A DNA stretch of 64,000 bases from Halosimplex salinum (GTDB lineage Archaea > Halobacteriota > Halobacteria > Halobacteriales > Haloarculaceae), in NCBI RefSeq assembly GCF_003730195.1, contig NZ_QWGG01000005.1:220944-284943 (forward strand), in the 5' to 3' direction. The notes under the pieces were generated by a model that saw only the letters and a program-made list of their open reading frames with translations, searched no databases and was not told where the DNA came from. Position 1 is the stretch's first letter. Each line of letters starts with the position of its first letter. Shown here piece by piece: positions 8,614-17,121 of this stretch. Position numbers and translations under genes: made by a program.

Positions 8614-9402
8614 TCACTCGTCGGGTCCGTCGGAGCCCATCGCCTGTGTAACGTGGGTGAACGTGACCAGACCGAGTCCGCCGACGAGGTTGCCGGCAGT
8701 GACGACAGCGGTCAGCGTGACGAGCGTCGTCCGGGTGACGGTCGCACCCAGTAGCGCGCCCAGGAAGACGTGGAGCACGGAGACGACGACGTGGTCGAAG
8801 GGGCCGAGCGCGAGCAGGACTCCGACGGCGTAGGCGAGGCCGAGTCGGCTCCCGTCGCCGCGGACGGAGACGAGGAGGAAGGAGAGGAGACTGACGAGGG
8901 CGCCGCCGGCGATGCCGCGGGTGAACCACGACAGGGGCGAGCGGTGCGCGACCGCCTCGGCCGTCGTCTCGAGGACCGTCGCGGACTCCGGTGGGACCGC
9001 CCCCTCGGCGGCGAAGACGAGCGAGAAGAGGCCGCCGCCTACGAGGTTGAAGACGAGGGTGACGACCCACAGTCGTCCGAGCGCGGGGAGCGGAGAGACG
9101 TCTGATCGTTCGACGGCGGCCGCGGTCGGGTCCGAGAAGTTCTCGTTGAACAGCTCGGTCCGGCCGGCGACGAGGAAGACGACGCCGAGGCCGAACGCGA
9201 GCGCGCCAGCGACGTTCGCCACGTGGCCGAGGGTCGGTTCGACGAACGATTCGACGAGTCCGAGCGCGACGATCCCGAAGACGATCGTGAACCCCGCGAT
9301 GAAGCTCGTCGAGGCGAGTTCGAGGAACGACTGGTCGAGACGCCGGTCGCCCTCTTCGACGGCGCGCTCGAAGATCTCCGAGGGAGTCCTTGGCGCGGTC
9401 AC
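8614..9402 (-). CDS. formate/nitrite transporter (FNT) family channel
   Basis: The 262-residue integral membrane protein starts at GTG (9400-9402) and has about six membrane spans. The segments FLELASTSFIAGFTIVFGIVA, GRTELFNENFSDP and WVVTLVFNLVGGGLF match the FNT fold (FocA/NirC and the haloarchaeal YfdC-like branch). FNT pentamers conduct small monovalent anions such as formate, nitrite, hydrosulfide or acetate. The substrate cannot be told from the sequence, and no formate or nitrite enzymes adjoin it. Confidence 0.85.
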   Translation of the reverse strand: MTAPRTPSEIFERAVEEGDRRLDQSFLELASTSFIAGFTIVFGIVALGLVESFVEPTLGHVANVAGALAFGLGVVFLVAGRTELFNENFSDPTAAAVERSDVSPLPALGRLWVVTLVFNLVGGGLFSLVFAAEGAVPPESATVLETTAEAVAHRSPLSWFTRGIAGGALVSLLSFLLVSVRGDGSRLGLAYAVGVLLALGPFDHVVVSVLHVFLGALLGATVTRTTLVTLTAVVTAGNLVGGLGLVTFTHVTQAMGSDGPDE

Positions 9403-9515
9403 GATCGCTCTGGGTCCGGTGCGCTCAAAAGCGACAGGCCGGCTATAGAGCGTGTCTCACGCCGGCTTGCGAGTGCACGCGCGGACGACATCGGTGTCAC
9501 TCCCGAAACACAGTC

Positions 9516-9815
9516 GTGACCCACACACGGACCGTTCTGACCGTCCTCGTTCTCGTCGCGCTCGCTATCGGCGCCGGCTGTGGAGAGCCGGGCGGCGGCG
9601 TGACCGACGCCGACGGTGCCGACGGCGGCGACGTCCCGACGACCGACAACGACGCGGGGGCCGAACCGATCGCGCCGAACGGGACGGAGACGGGCCCGAC
9701 GACGGCCGACACGCAGACCGCGACGCGGACCGCGCAGTCGGCGCTCGAGTCGCCCGGAGTCGCTGTCGAGCGACGATCGGTGGCGTCCGAGAGCGTGAGC
9801 CGGCACGGAGCGTAA
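9516..9815 (+). CDS. small secreted lipoprotein, Asp/Thr-rich
   Basis: A GTG at 9516 starts a 99-residue protein with a hydrophobic signal (TVLTVLVLVALAIGAGC) ending in a lipobox AGC. The mature part is low-complexity acidic and Thr-rich, with no fold signature. Haloarchaeal lipoproteins of this kind sit on the outer face of the membrane. The GTG start is chosen because it places the hydrophobic core at the N-terminus; the frame upstream reads through the FNT promoter. Confidence 0.6.
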   Translation: MTHTRTVLTVLVLVALAIGAGCGEPGGGVTDADGADGGDVPTTDNDAGAEPIAPNGTETGPTTADTQTATRTAQSALESPGVAVERRSVASESVSRHGA

Positions 9816-9839
9816 AGGGCCGCGGCCCGAACGAGTGAC

Positions 9840-10214
9840 ATGGACGAGATCGAACTCGGCCAGGCGACGATCGTCTACGAGGACCCCGACGAGGGGACGA
9901 CGGAGCTGACGGTCGACAACGAGGAGGTCGTGTACGCGCGCGACCACTGGATGCTCAGGTCGGGGACCGACGAGGAGGGCAACGACCTGATGAAACAGAT
10001 CCCGCGCGACCGCGTCTACCGCGTCGACCGGAACGTCGAGCGCTTCGAGGAGGAGGCGTCGACGGTCCGCCACCGTGTCGAGTCGCTCGCGAGCGAAGTG
10101 CGCGACCGACTGCCCGTGGGCGGCGACGGGGAACACCGCCGGCACGCGAGGGAAGACGAGGGGCCGACGCGCGTCCCGGTCACCGACGCCAACGACGAGC
10201 AGGGAGACGACTGA
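9840..10214 (+). CDS. conserved haloarchaeal acidic protein, unknown function
   Basis: The 124-residue soluble protein has a compact N-terminal half (residues 1-65, rich in short beta-like stretches: TIVYEDPDEGTTELTVDNEE). A charged helix follows (RNVERFEEEASTVRHRVESL) and then a disordered tail. It starts 24 bp after the lipoprotein stop and may be co-transcribed with it. I recognise no catalytic motif and assign no function. Confidence 0.65.
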   Translation: MDEIELGQATIVYEDPDEGTTELTVDNEEVVYARDHWMLRSGTDEEGNDLMKQIPRDRVYRVDRNVERFEEEASTVRHRVESLASEVRDRLPVGGDGEHRRHAREDEGPTRVPVTDANDEQGDD

Positions 10215-10385
10215 GCGACTGGGAGCGGTCGAGTCTCCCGTCGAGCCGAAGTGGCAGACGCGTGTCGGCCACCGCCCTTAGACCCGCTCACAGACGGCGA
10301 CAGGGGCCGAAGCAGGTGTTTTCTCGGGACGTAAACTATCCTCGCTCTTTTTAGTGAGAGGGTGCCTGTCATCTGTGTGGTCACG

Positions 10386-10562
10386 ATGGGCGTCTTGGAA
10401 CGGGCCAAACGCGCTTCAGGGCTGTCGAAGCCGGAGGCGCTTCCGTACATGTGTCTCGGCTGCGAGACGCAGTTCGACATCCAGTATCACACCTGCCCGG
10501 TCTGTGGGAAGTACGACATCCGACGGGCCAAGTGGGTGCAGTCGGACGGCGAGAGCAGCTGA
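10386..10562 (+). CDS. small zinc-ribbon protein with two C-x2-C knuckles
   Basis: The 58-residue protein carries CLGC and CPVC about 16 residues apart, in the arrangement of a rubredoxin-like zinc ribbon. A T-rich element (CTTTTTAG near 10346) lies in promoter position. The start is the Met of MGVLERAKRASG, fitting the usual size of these haloarchaeal mini zinc-finger proteins. Related single-domain proteins have been linked to regulation or protein contacts, but nothing here points to a partner. Confidence 0.75.
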   Translation: MGVLERAKRASGLSKPEALPYMCLGCETQFDIQYHTCPVCGKYDIRRAKWVQSDGESS

Positions 10563-10761
10563 GTTCGGCTCGGAGCGCCGCCGCGACAGCTCAGGCCTGC
10601 CCGAAGCCGAGCGCGCGGCCCACGACCCATGTGACCCGGGGCCGATTCGGCCCGCACACCCCTTTATTTATAGCCGACCCGTCGAGCGACGGCGGTCGGG
10701 CGATCCGCGAACCGACGAACGGTCCGTACAGTTGAAGGGAACCCGTGTCGATGGGGGGTTC

Positions 10762-11391
10762 GTGGCAGTCTCGTTCGATCTGTTCGGCACGCTCGTCGCC
10801 GTCGAACGACCGGCGGATCCGGCCGACGCGGTCGCTCGCGAACTACGGGACCGCGACGTCGCAGTCCCCGGGGACTGGGGCAGCGCCTATCGAGAGCCGC
10901 AGGTCGCGGTCGACCCGGGTCGGGAAGCGGCGCTGCCGGACCACGTTCGCGCGGTGCTGGCGAGTCGCGGCATCGAGGTCGAGGCGGCGCTCGCGGAGTC
11001 GGCCGTGCGCGCGGCGTTCGACGGTGCGGTGACGACGCGCGACGGAGCCCGGGCCGCGGTCGCCGCCGCTGCCGAACGCGGACCGGTTGGCGTCCTCTCG
11101 AACTGCAGCGTCCCGGGGCTGGTCGAGCGGTCGCTCGACCGCTCCGCAGTCGACGTCGACCGGTTCGACGCCGTCGTCGCGAGCGTCGACTGCGGGTGGC
11201 GAAAGCCGGACCCGCGGGCGTTCGAGGCGGTCGCGTCGGCGCTGGACGTACCGATCGAGCGCCTCGTCCACGTCGGCGACGACCCCGAAACCGACGGCGG
11301 GGCCGACGACGCCGGTGCGACGAGCGTCTCGCTCTCGGCGGTCTCACTGGCCGACCTCCCGGCGGAGCTGGAGGCGATCGAGTGTCGCTGA
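10762..11391 (+). CDS. HAD-superfamily hydrolase leading the cobamide operon
   Basis: The 209-residue protein starts at GTG (10762), directly before motif I SFDLFGTL with the nucleophile Asp. Motif II (VLSNCS), motif III (WRKPDPRAF, Lys) and motif IV (HVGDDPETDGGADDAG) are all present, so it should be an active phosphatase-type HAD. It overlaps cbiB by 10 bp. One gap in archaeal cobamide assembly is the phosphatase that dephosphorylates adenosylcobalamin-5'-phosphate; this is a position-based candidate, not a proven one. Confidence 0.8.
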   Translation: MAVSFDLFGTLVAVERPADPADAVARELRDRDVAVPGDWGSAYREPQVAVDPGREAALPDHVRAVLASRGIEVEAALAESAVRAAFDGAVTTRDGARAAVAAAAERGPVGVLSNCSVPGLVERSLDRSAVDVDRFDAVVASVDCGWRKPDPRAFEAVASALDVPIERLVHVGDDPETDGGADDAGATSVSLSAVSLADLPAELEAIECR

Positions 11392-12332
11392 GCGCCGCCG
11401 CGGTCGGGGTCGCGTTCGCGCTCGACGCGGCTCTCGGGGAGCCGCCGACCCGCCTCCACCCGGTCGCCTGGTTCGGGCGGCTCGTGGCGCCGTTCGACCG
11501 CGAGTGGTCGCGACCGCGGCTCGTCGGCGCGCTCGCGGCGCTCGGGCTCCCACTGGTCGCGGCGCTCGCACTGGGCGGGCTCGTGGCGGCGGTCGGCGCC
11601 TGGCGACCCGTCGCGGGCGCCGCCGTGGGGGCGCTCGCGCTGTTCGCGACGACGAGCCTCCGCCGACTGCTCGCGGTGGCCCGCGACGTGACGGCCGCGA
11701 GCGAGACGGACCTCGACGGTGCGCGCGAGCGGTTGCGCGCGCTGGCCGGGCGCGACGCGTCGGACCTCTCGGCGGGACAGGTACGCAGCGCGGTCGTCGA
11801 GAGCGTCGCGGAGAACCTGGCCGACGGGCTGGTCGCTCCGCTGGGCGCGTTCGCCGTCCTCGCGGTCGCCGTCGAGGGGCTGGGAGCGACGTTCGTGACG
11901 GCGACCGACCCGTCCGTCGCGGCGCTCGCCGTCGGCGCGGCGGGCGCGGTGTGGGTCAAGGCGGTCAACACCATGGACTCGATGCTCGGCTATCGCTCGA
12001 AGCCGGTCGGGTGGGCGCCGGCGCGACTGGACGACGCGGTGATGTGGCTGCCGGCGCGAGCGAGCGCGGTCCTGATCGCCGCGGCGTGTCTCGCGCCGCG
12101 GTCGCTCGGGAGCGCGCGCCGCTGGTCCCCCGAGGTCCCGTCGCCGAACTCGGGGTGGCCGATGGGGACCGTCGCCGCGGCGCTCGACGTGCGACTCGTC
12201 AAGCCCGGCGTGTACGACCTCGATCCCGGCGCGGCGTTGCCGACGGCGAGCGACGCGGAGCGGGCGGTCCGGCGCGTAGGACTGGCGGGCGCGCTGGCGT
12301 ATCTCGGGGCGGGGGTGGCGACGTGGGTCTGA
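11382..12332 (+). CDS. cbiB: adenosylcobinamide-phosphate synthase CbiB
   Basis: This 316-residue membrane protein starts at GTG and shows the family signatures TRLHPVAWFGRL, VESVAENLADGLVAPL and AVNTMDSMLGYRS. CbiB attaches the aminopropanol (phosphate) arm, made by CobD, to adenosylcobyric acid, giving cobinamide (phosphate). It overlaps the HAD gene upstream and cobS downstream by about 10 bp each, which indicates translational coupling. The length is normal for the family. Confidence 0.93.
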   Translation: MSLSAAAVGVAFALDAALGEPPTRLHPVAWFGRLVAPFDREWSRPRLVGALAALGLPLVAALALGGLVAAVGAWRPVAGAAVGALALFATTSLRRLLAVARDVTAASETDLDGARERLRALAGRDASDLSAGQVRSAVVESVAENLADGLVAPLGAFAVLAVAVEGLGATFVTATDPSVAALAVGAAGAVWVKAVNTMDSMLGYRSKPVGWAPARLDDAVMWLPARASAVLIAAACLAPRSLGSARRWSPEVPSPNSGWPMGTVAAALDVRLVKPGVYDLDPGAALPTASDAERAVRRVGLAGALAYLGAGVATWV

Positions 12333-13147
12333 GGGAGGCACCGACGGCGCTCCGCGGCGCGCTGGGCTTTCTCTCCCGGCTCCCGGTCGGTCGCGACGAG
12401 CGCGCCTGGGAGGCGTTTCGGACGGCGCCGTGGACGCTCCCAGTGGCGGGGTACGTTCTCGGCGCGCTGGTCGCGGTCCCGGTCGCCCTGGCGCTCGTCA
12501 CCCCCGCGCCGGCCGTGACGGTCGCGCTCGTCTACGTGCTCGCGGTCGTCGCGCTCACCGGGATCAATCACTTCGACGGCGTCGCGGATCTGGGCGACGC
12601 GGTTGTCGTCCACGGCGACGCGGAGCGCCGCCGCGAGGTGATGGGAGACACGGTCCTCGGCGTGGGCGGGACGCTCGCCGTGGCGGTCGTGGTCGCCGGG
12701 CTCGCGCTGGGCGCGGCCGGCCTCGCGGCCCTGCCGCTCACTGCGGCCGTCGGCCTGCTCGTCGCCGCGGAGGTCGCTGCGAAGGTCGCAATGGCGACGC
12801 TGGTCGCGCTGGGCTCGGCCGCCCAGGACGGGTTCGGCGCGGCGGTCGCCGACGAGACGCGGCCCCGTGGCCTCGTCGTCCCGCTCGTGCTCGCGGCGCC
12901 TGCCGCCGTACTCACGCTCCCGTCGCTCGCGGCGCTGGGCGCGCTCGTCGGCGCGCTCGTGGTCGCCGTCGGACTCCTCTGGTGGGCCCGGCGGCGACTC
13001 GGCGGCGTGACAGGCGACGTGGTCGGCGCCGCGAACGAACTCGCGCGCGTCGCCGCGCTCCACGTCGGACTGGTCGTCTGGCGCGCGGCCCTCGACGCGC
13101 CGGTCGGCCTCGGTCTCCCGGAGGTGGTCGGATGGACGCTCTGGTGA
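12323..13147 (+). CDS. cobS: adenosylcobinamide-GDP ribazoletransferase CobS
   Basis: The 274-residue polytopic protein starts at GTG (12323), inside the end of cbiB. LGFLSRLPVGRDE near the N-terminus and the Asp-rich GINHFDGVADLGDA motif are diagnostic for CobS, which joins the lower-ligand nucleoside to adenosylcobinamide-GDP at the membrane. Several hydrophobic segments follow. Its stop overlaps the cobY start by 16 bp. Confidence 0.93.
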   Translation: MGLREAPTALRGALGFLSRLPVGRDERAWEAFRTAPWTLPVAGYVLGALVAVPVALALVTPAPAVTVALVYVLAVVALTGINHFDGVADLGDAVVVHGDAERRREVMGDTVLGVGGTLAVAVVVAGLALGAAGLAALPLTAAVGLLVAAEVAAKVAMATLVALGSAAQDGFGAAVADETRPRGLVVPLVLAAPAAVLTLPSLAALGALVGALVVAVGLLWWARRRLGGVTGDVVGAANELARVAALHVGLVVWRAALDAPVGLGLPEVVGWTLW

Positions 13148-13689
13148 TGTGCGGCGGGAAGGGGACGCGCCTCGACTGGGACGGCGAGAAGCCGCTCTTC
13201 CCGGTCGACGGCGAGCCGATGGTCGACCGCGTGGTCGCCGCGCTCGAAGCGAGCAGGGTCGAACGGGTGTACGCCGTCGTCTCGCCGCACGCGCCGGAGA
13301 CGGCCGCTCACGTCGACTGCCCGACGATCGAGACGGCGGGCGAGGGGTACGTCGCGGACCTCGGAGCGGCGCTGGACGACGAGCGAATCTCCGAGCCGGT
13401 CCTGACGGTCGCGGCCGACCTGCCGCTGCTGGACGCCAAGGTCGTCGACGACGTGCTCGACGCCTACGAGGGCGGGTCGCTGACCGTCGCGACGCCGACG
13501 TTCCTCAAGAGCGCGCTCGGGGTGAGCGTCGACACGTCGTTCGTCCACGAGGGCGAGGAACTCGCCCCCACTGGCGTCAACGTCGTAGGTGAGGGGCCCG
13601 ACGAGACGATCGTGCGCGACGAGTCGCGTCTCGCGGTCAACGTCAATCGCCGGGAGGACGCCGAGGTCGCCGAGCGGCTGCTGTTCTGA
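13132..13689 (+). CDS. cobY: adenosylcobinamide-phosphate guanylyltransferase CobY
   Basis: The 185-residue protein begins with the nucleotidyltransferase motif MCGGKGTRL and KPLFPVDGEPMVDRV, with VAADLPLL later as the metal-binding region. CobY is the archaeal non-orthologous replacement for bacterial CobU; it transfers GMP to adenosylcobinamide phosphate and lacks kinase activity. Its position after cobS confirms the role. Confidence 0.92.
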   Translation: MDALVMCGGKGTRLDWDGEKPLFPVDGEPMVDRVVAALEASRVERVYAVVSPHAPETAAHVDCPTIETAGEGYVADLGAALDDERISEPVLTVAADLPLLDAKVVDDVLDAYEGGSLTVATPTFLKSALGVSVDTSFVHEGEELAPTGVNVVGEGPDETIVRDESRLAVNVNRREDAEVAERLLF

Positions 13690-13742
13690 CGCGGCACCCG
13701 GGTGTGGGAAACCCTCAATGGGCTGACCGACGAAGGTGTGGT

Positions 13743-14195
13743 ATGGCATTCGACCCCGAGATACCCGACCCGCCGAGACTCGACGCCGCGGAGGACCCGG
13801 GCGACTACGACGCGGTCGAGGAACCGGAGACGAGGACCGGCGAGGAGGGGCGCCGCGAGGCGCTCGCGGAATTCCTCGAAGACGGCGCGTGGGAGGACGC
13901 CTTCGACGAGTGGGCCGAGCACACGTACCTCTCCGACGAGCAGTTCGAGGCCGCACTCGAACTGGGGGTGGTCGCCGCGCTCGACTTCTACTGGAACGAG
14001 TCCGCGGGCGACGTGGGGTATCTCGCGCCGACGCTGGCCGAGGACCTCCCCGAGCCCTGGGACGACCGGCTCGCCCGGGCCGACCGCGCGGACATCGACG
14101 AGGCGATGGACGACCTCGGCCGGACGACCAGCGAGGTGCTGGAGAACCGATACATCGACCGCAGCTCCGAGGCGTTCGGCTACACCTGGGAGTGA
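13743..14195 (+). CDS. acidic protein of unknown function inside the cobamide gene run
   Basis: The 150-residue, strongly acidic, all-helical-looking protein starts at MAFDPEIPDPPRL; an in-frame Met 13 codons upstream is less likely because it runs into the cobY spacer. There are no membrane segments, cysteines or nucleotide motifs. It sits in the same direction between cobY and cobD with 50-100 bp gaps, so it may be transcribed with them. I do not recognise the family. Confidence 0.7.
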   Translation: MAFDPEIPDPPRLDAAEDPGDYDAVEEPETRTGEEGRREALAEFLEDGAWEDAFDEWAEHTYLSDEQFEAALELGVVAALDFYWNESAGDVGYLAPTLAEDLPEPWDDRLARADRADIDEAMDDLGRTTSEVLENRYIDRSSEAFGYTWE

Positions 14196-14294
14196 GGCCG
14201 ACGGAGGGATTCGGGGGCCGCGACGAACGGGCCGTCGCGGCCGACGCGAGGCCCGGAGAGACAGATTCTTGCCGGCGCTGGTCGACGAACGAGC

Positions 14295-15365
14295 ATGGAC
14301 AGCGAGGCGGTCGCGCGGCTCGCCGGGACGGACGTCACCCACGGGAGTAGCGACGACCCGGACGTGCTGGATTTCAGCGCGAACGTGAACCCGGAGATCC
14401 CCGACGGGGTCGCGGAGGTGTACGGGGAGGCGCTGGACGGGTCGCGTTCGTACCCCCCGGAGGACTACCCCGAGTTCCGCGCGGCCGCCGCCGCGTACGT
14501 CGGCTGCGAGGGCGAGGACGGAGGTTGCGAGGCCGGAGACGTGATCCCCGCCTCGGGCGGGCTCGCGGCGATCCGACTCGCGGTCGCGGTCACCGTCGAC
14601 CCGGGTGACAGCGTGCTCGTTCCCGCGCCGAGCTTCGGGGAGTACGCCCGCGAGGTCGAACTCCAGGGCGGCGACCCGGTGGCGGTCTCTCACGACGACC
14701 TCCTCAATCGCGACCCCGAAGAGTTCGCGCTCGCGGTGGTTTGCAACCCGAACAATCCGACGGGCGACGCCTACGAGCAGGACGCACTGGCGGCGTTCGC
14801 CGACCGCTGTCGCGCGGCGGGGACGCCGTTGCTCGTCGACGAGGCGTTTCTGGGATTCACCGACCGCGAGTCGCTGGCGGGCGCGGAAGGAGTCGTCGTC
14901 GCGCGCTCGCTGACGAAACTGTTCGGGCTCCCGGGGTTGCGCGCGGGCTTCACCGTCGCGACGGGTGACCTCCGCGACCGGATCCAGACGGCGGCGATCA
15001 CGTGGGGACTCGGCTGGCCGGCCGCGACAGTGGGGGCCCACTGTCTCGCCCGCGAGGCGTTCGTCGCGGCGACGCGCGAGCGGGTGGCGAGCGAACGCGA
15101 GCGCCTCAGGACTGCCTTCGACGGCGATCCCCGATTCGCGGTGTACAGTCCGTCTCCGCCGCTGGAACGGTCGAGCGCGCCGTTCCTCCTGCTCGACTGC
15201 GGGTCCGACGAACGGGTCGACGAGGTGCTGGCGACGGCTCGCGAGGCGGGCATCGCGCTCAGGGACGCCCGGAGCTTCGACGGGCTCGACTCGCACGTCC
15301 GTGTCGCCGTCAGGCTCCCCGCGGAGCACGACCGATTGCTGGAGGCATTCGATGTTCGACAGTGA
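14295..15365 (+). CDS. cobD: threonine-phosphate decarboxylase CobD (PLP-dependent)
   Basis: The 356-residue fold-type I PLP enzyme resembles histidinol-phosphate aminotransferase. It has LDFSANVNPEIP at the N-terminus, CNPNNPTG, LLVDEAFLGF and the PLP lysine in ARSLTKLFGLPGLRAGF. In a cobamide cluster this family is CobD, which makes (R)-1-aminopropan-2-yl phosphate for CbiB. The stop overlaps cbiZ by 14 bp. Confidence 0.9.
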   Translation: MDSEAVARLAGTDVTHGSSDDPDVLDFSANVNPEIPDGVAEVYGEALDGSRSYPPEDYPEFRAAAAAYVGCEGEDGGCEAGDVIPASGGLAAIRLAVAVTVDPGDSVLVPAPSFGEYAREVELQGGDPVAVSHDDLLNRDPEEFALAVVCNPNNPTGDAYEQDALAAFADRCRAAGTPLLVDEAFLGFTDRESLAGAEGVVVARSLTKLFGLPGLRAGFTVATGDLRDRIQTAAITWGLGWPAATVGAHCLAREAFVAATRERVASERERLRTAFDGDPRFAVYSPSPPLERSSAPFLLLDCGSDERVDEVLATAREAGIALRDARSFDGLDSHVRVAVRLPAEHDRLLEAFDVRQ

Positions 15366-16086
15366 GGTCGCGGCGGACGTGCTGTGCGCGCGGCGGCCGG
15401 GAACGCGCTGGCTCTCGACGGGCTTCTCCGGCGGGTACGAGACGGCCGACGCGGCGTACAACGTCACCGTCCCCGAGGGGTTCGACCGCACCGATCTCTG
15501 CGAGTACGTCGCCGAGCGCCGCGAGCGCGCGGGCTTCGAAGCGGCGGGGCCGGCGATGCTCACCGGTGTCGCACAGCGCCACGCCCGCCGCGCTCGACTC
15601 GACGGCGTCGAGGTGGTCGCGACCGCGGGCGTGTCCAATCCCGCGTCGCTCCCGACGGACGGCGAGAGCGCGGGCGAGGCGGGGCCGGTCGGCGGTTCAG
15701 GTCGAGACGACCCGCCGCGGCCGGGGACGGTGAACCTCGTCGTCGGGACGACGCGGGCGCTCGACGACGGCGCGCTCGCGACGCTGCTGGCGACCGCCGT
15801 CGAGGCGAAGACGGCGACGATGCTGGCCGAGACGGGGTTCACGGGGACGACCTCGGACGCGGTGGTCGTCGGCTCCGACCCGTCGGGCGAGCGGGCGGCG
15901 TTCGCTGGCAGCGCGACGCCGGTCGGGCGCGCCGCGCGGGTGTGCGTCCGCGACGCGGTCGGCGCGAGTCTCGCCGCGCGCTACGAGCACGCCGACACGG
16001 ACGACGCGGTTCCCGAATCCGTCTCGGCGGCCGACTACGGCGTCGTCTCGGCGGGCGCGGCGACGGTCTCGCGAGTGGACGATTGA
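15352..16086 (+). CDS. cbiZ: adenosylcobinamide amidohydrolase CbiZ
   Basis: The 244-residue protein has the CbiZ features RWLSTGFSGGYETADAAYNV, AMLTGVAQRHARRA and TVNLVVGTTRALDDGAL. CbiZ cleaves the amide linking the aminopropanol arm of (adenosyl)cobinamide to give cobyric acid, which CbiP/CbiB can rebuild. This is the archaeal cobinamide-salvage route. The start overlaps the end of cobD. A Gly/Asp-rich insertion near residues 103-123 is a typical halophilic loop. Confidence 0.92.
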   Translation: MFDSEVAADVLCARRPGTRWLSTGFSGGYETADAAYNVTVPEGFDRTDLCEYVAERRERAGFEAAGPAMLTGVAQRHARRARLDGVEVVATAGVSNPASLPTDGESAGEAGPVGGSGRDDPPRPGTVNLVVGTTRALDDGALATLLATAVEAKTATMLAETGFTGTTSDAVVVGSDPSGERAAFAGSATPVGRAARVCVRDAVGASLAARYEHADTDDAVPESVSAADYGVVSAGAATVSRVDD

Positions 16087-16143
16087 GTTGTCCGCGCCCG
16101 GCGTGTCGAAGCGGCTACGGTCCCGGGGGGCGTCGGTCCGCCC

Positions 16144-16821
16144 ATGACCGGAGACGGCGCTGACGACGGCAGCCAGGCCAGTGACGACCCGCTCGAACCG
16201 CAGTCGATCGAACCGGCCGCGCCGGAGGAGTTCGGCCTCGTGCAGGTGTGGTGGGGCGACGGCAAGGGCAAGACGACCGCCGCACTGGGCATGGGCATGC
16301 GCGCCGCCGGCCACGGCTACCGCGTCCACATGCTCCAGTTCATGAAGGGCGGGACCAGTACTGTGGAAGACGTGCGCGGCGAGTACAACGCGATCCACGC
16401 GCTCCCGGGCTTCTCCTACGAGAACAGCGGCCACTACGGCTGGCATCGCTTCCACGACGGTACCGACGACGACGAGCACGCCGCCCGCGCGAAGGGCGGA
16501 CTCGAACGGGCGCGCGAACTGGTCGACGCCGCCGGCGAGGCGGATCTCTCGACGCCCTTCGACAGCGACGCGCCCGCCGACGAGGGCGTCCACATGCTGA
16601 TCCTCGACGAGATCGGCTACGCCGGCAACCGCGGGCTGGTCGATCAGGAGGAAGTGCGCGAACTCGTCGAGTCCAAGCCCGACGACCTCGAACTGGTCCT
16701 GACGGGCGGTCACGACCGGCCGGAGTTCGTGACCGAACTCGCCGACCTGGTGACCGAGGTCGGCAAGGAGAAACACCCGATCGAGTCCGGCCACAGCGCG
16801 CGGAAGGGCACCGAGTTCTGA
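16144..16821 (+). CDS. cobA: cob(I)alamin adenosyltransferase CobA/BtuR type
   Basis: The 225-residue P-loop protein carries GDGKGKTTAALGMGMRAAGHG, the unusual Walker A of the CobA/CobO/BtuR family, and MLILDEIGYA as Walker B. It transfers the adenosyl group of ATP to Co(I) of corrinoids. The N-terminal 30 residues are an acidic halophilic extension. It is the last gene of the run, ahead of the palindromic repeat at 16857. Confidence 0.92.
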   Translation: MTGDGADDGSQASDDPLEPQSIEPAAPEEFGLVQVWWGDGKGKTTAALGMGMRAAGHGYRVHMLQFMKGGTSTVEDVRGEYNAIHALPGFSYENSGHYGWHRFHDGTDDDEHAARAKGGLERARELVDAAGEADLSTPFDSDAPADEGVHMLILDEIGYAGNRGLVDQEEVRELVESKPDDLELVLTGGHDRPEFVTELADLVTEVGKEKHPIESGHSARKGTEF

Positions 16822-16856
16822 GGGGATCGGGGTGTGATGCTGTCGGCGCGACCGCG

Positions 16857-17044
16857 AACAGCGTGAAAGCCCCGACCCTTTCATTCCCACCCACACAGAC
16901 CGTCCGGTTGGCCGACACGGGTGGGACTGAAAGGGGCCGGGCGCTCGCCGGTATCTGACGACGCAAGCACCGCAGTCGAACGCAGTGAGACGAGGAGCAC
17001 AGCGAGTCAGGACCGGTCGAGCGCCCGGGGGCTTTCACGCTGTT
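16857..17044. repeat. nested inverted-repeat element (MITE-like) between convergent genes
   Basis: Outer arms AACAGCGTGAAAGCCCC (16857-16873) and its exact complement (17028-17044) enclose inner arms at 16876-16892 and 16919-16935 that match at 16 of 17 positions (CCCTTTCATTCCCACCC against GGGTGGGACTGAAAGGG). The 188-bp unit fills the gap between cobA and the ABC permease. It has no ORF. The architecture fits a small non-autonomous element or a dispersed haloarchaeal intergenic repeat. Confidence 0.7.
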
Positions 17045-17121
17045 CTCACTGGATCTCGTCGTCGCGGTCGCGGATCAGTGTCGAAGGAGAGCAAATACGA
17101 CTCCCACAGAGCGAACCACAC

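Noticed and set aside
13464..15842. 792-codon minus-strand frame over cobY-cobD-cbiZ
   Set aside because: Arg/Pro/Ser-rich mirror of three recognised enzymes on the plus strand.
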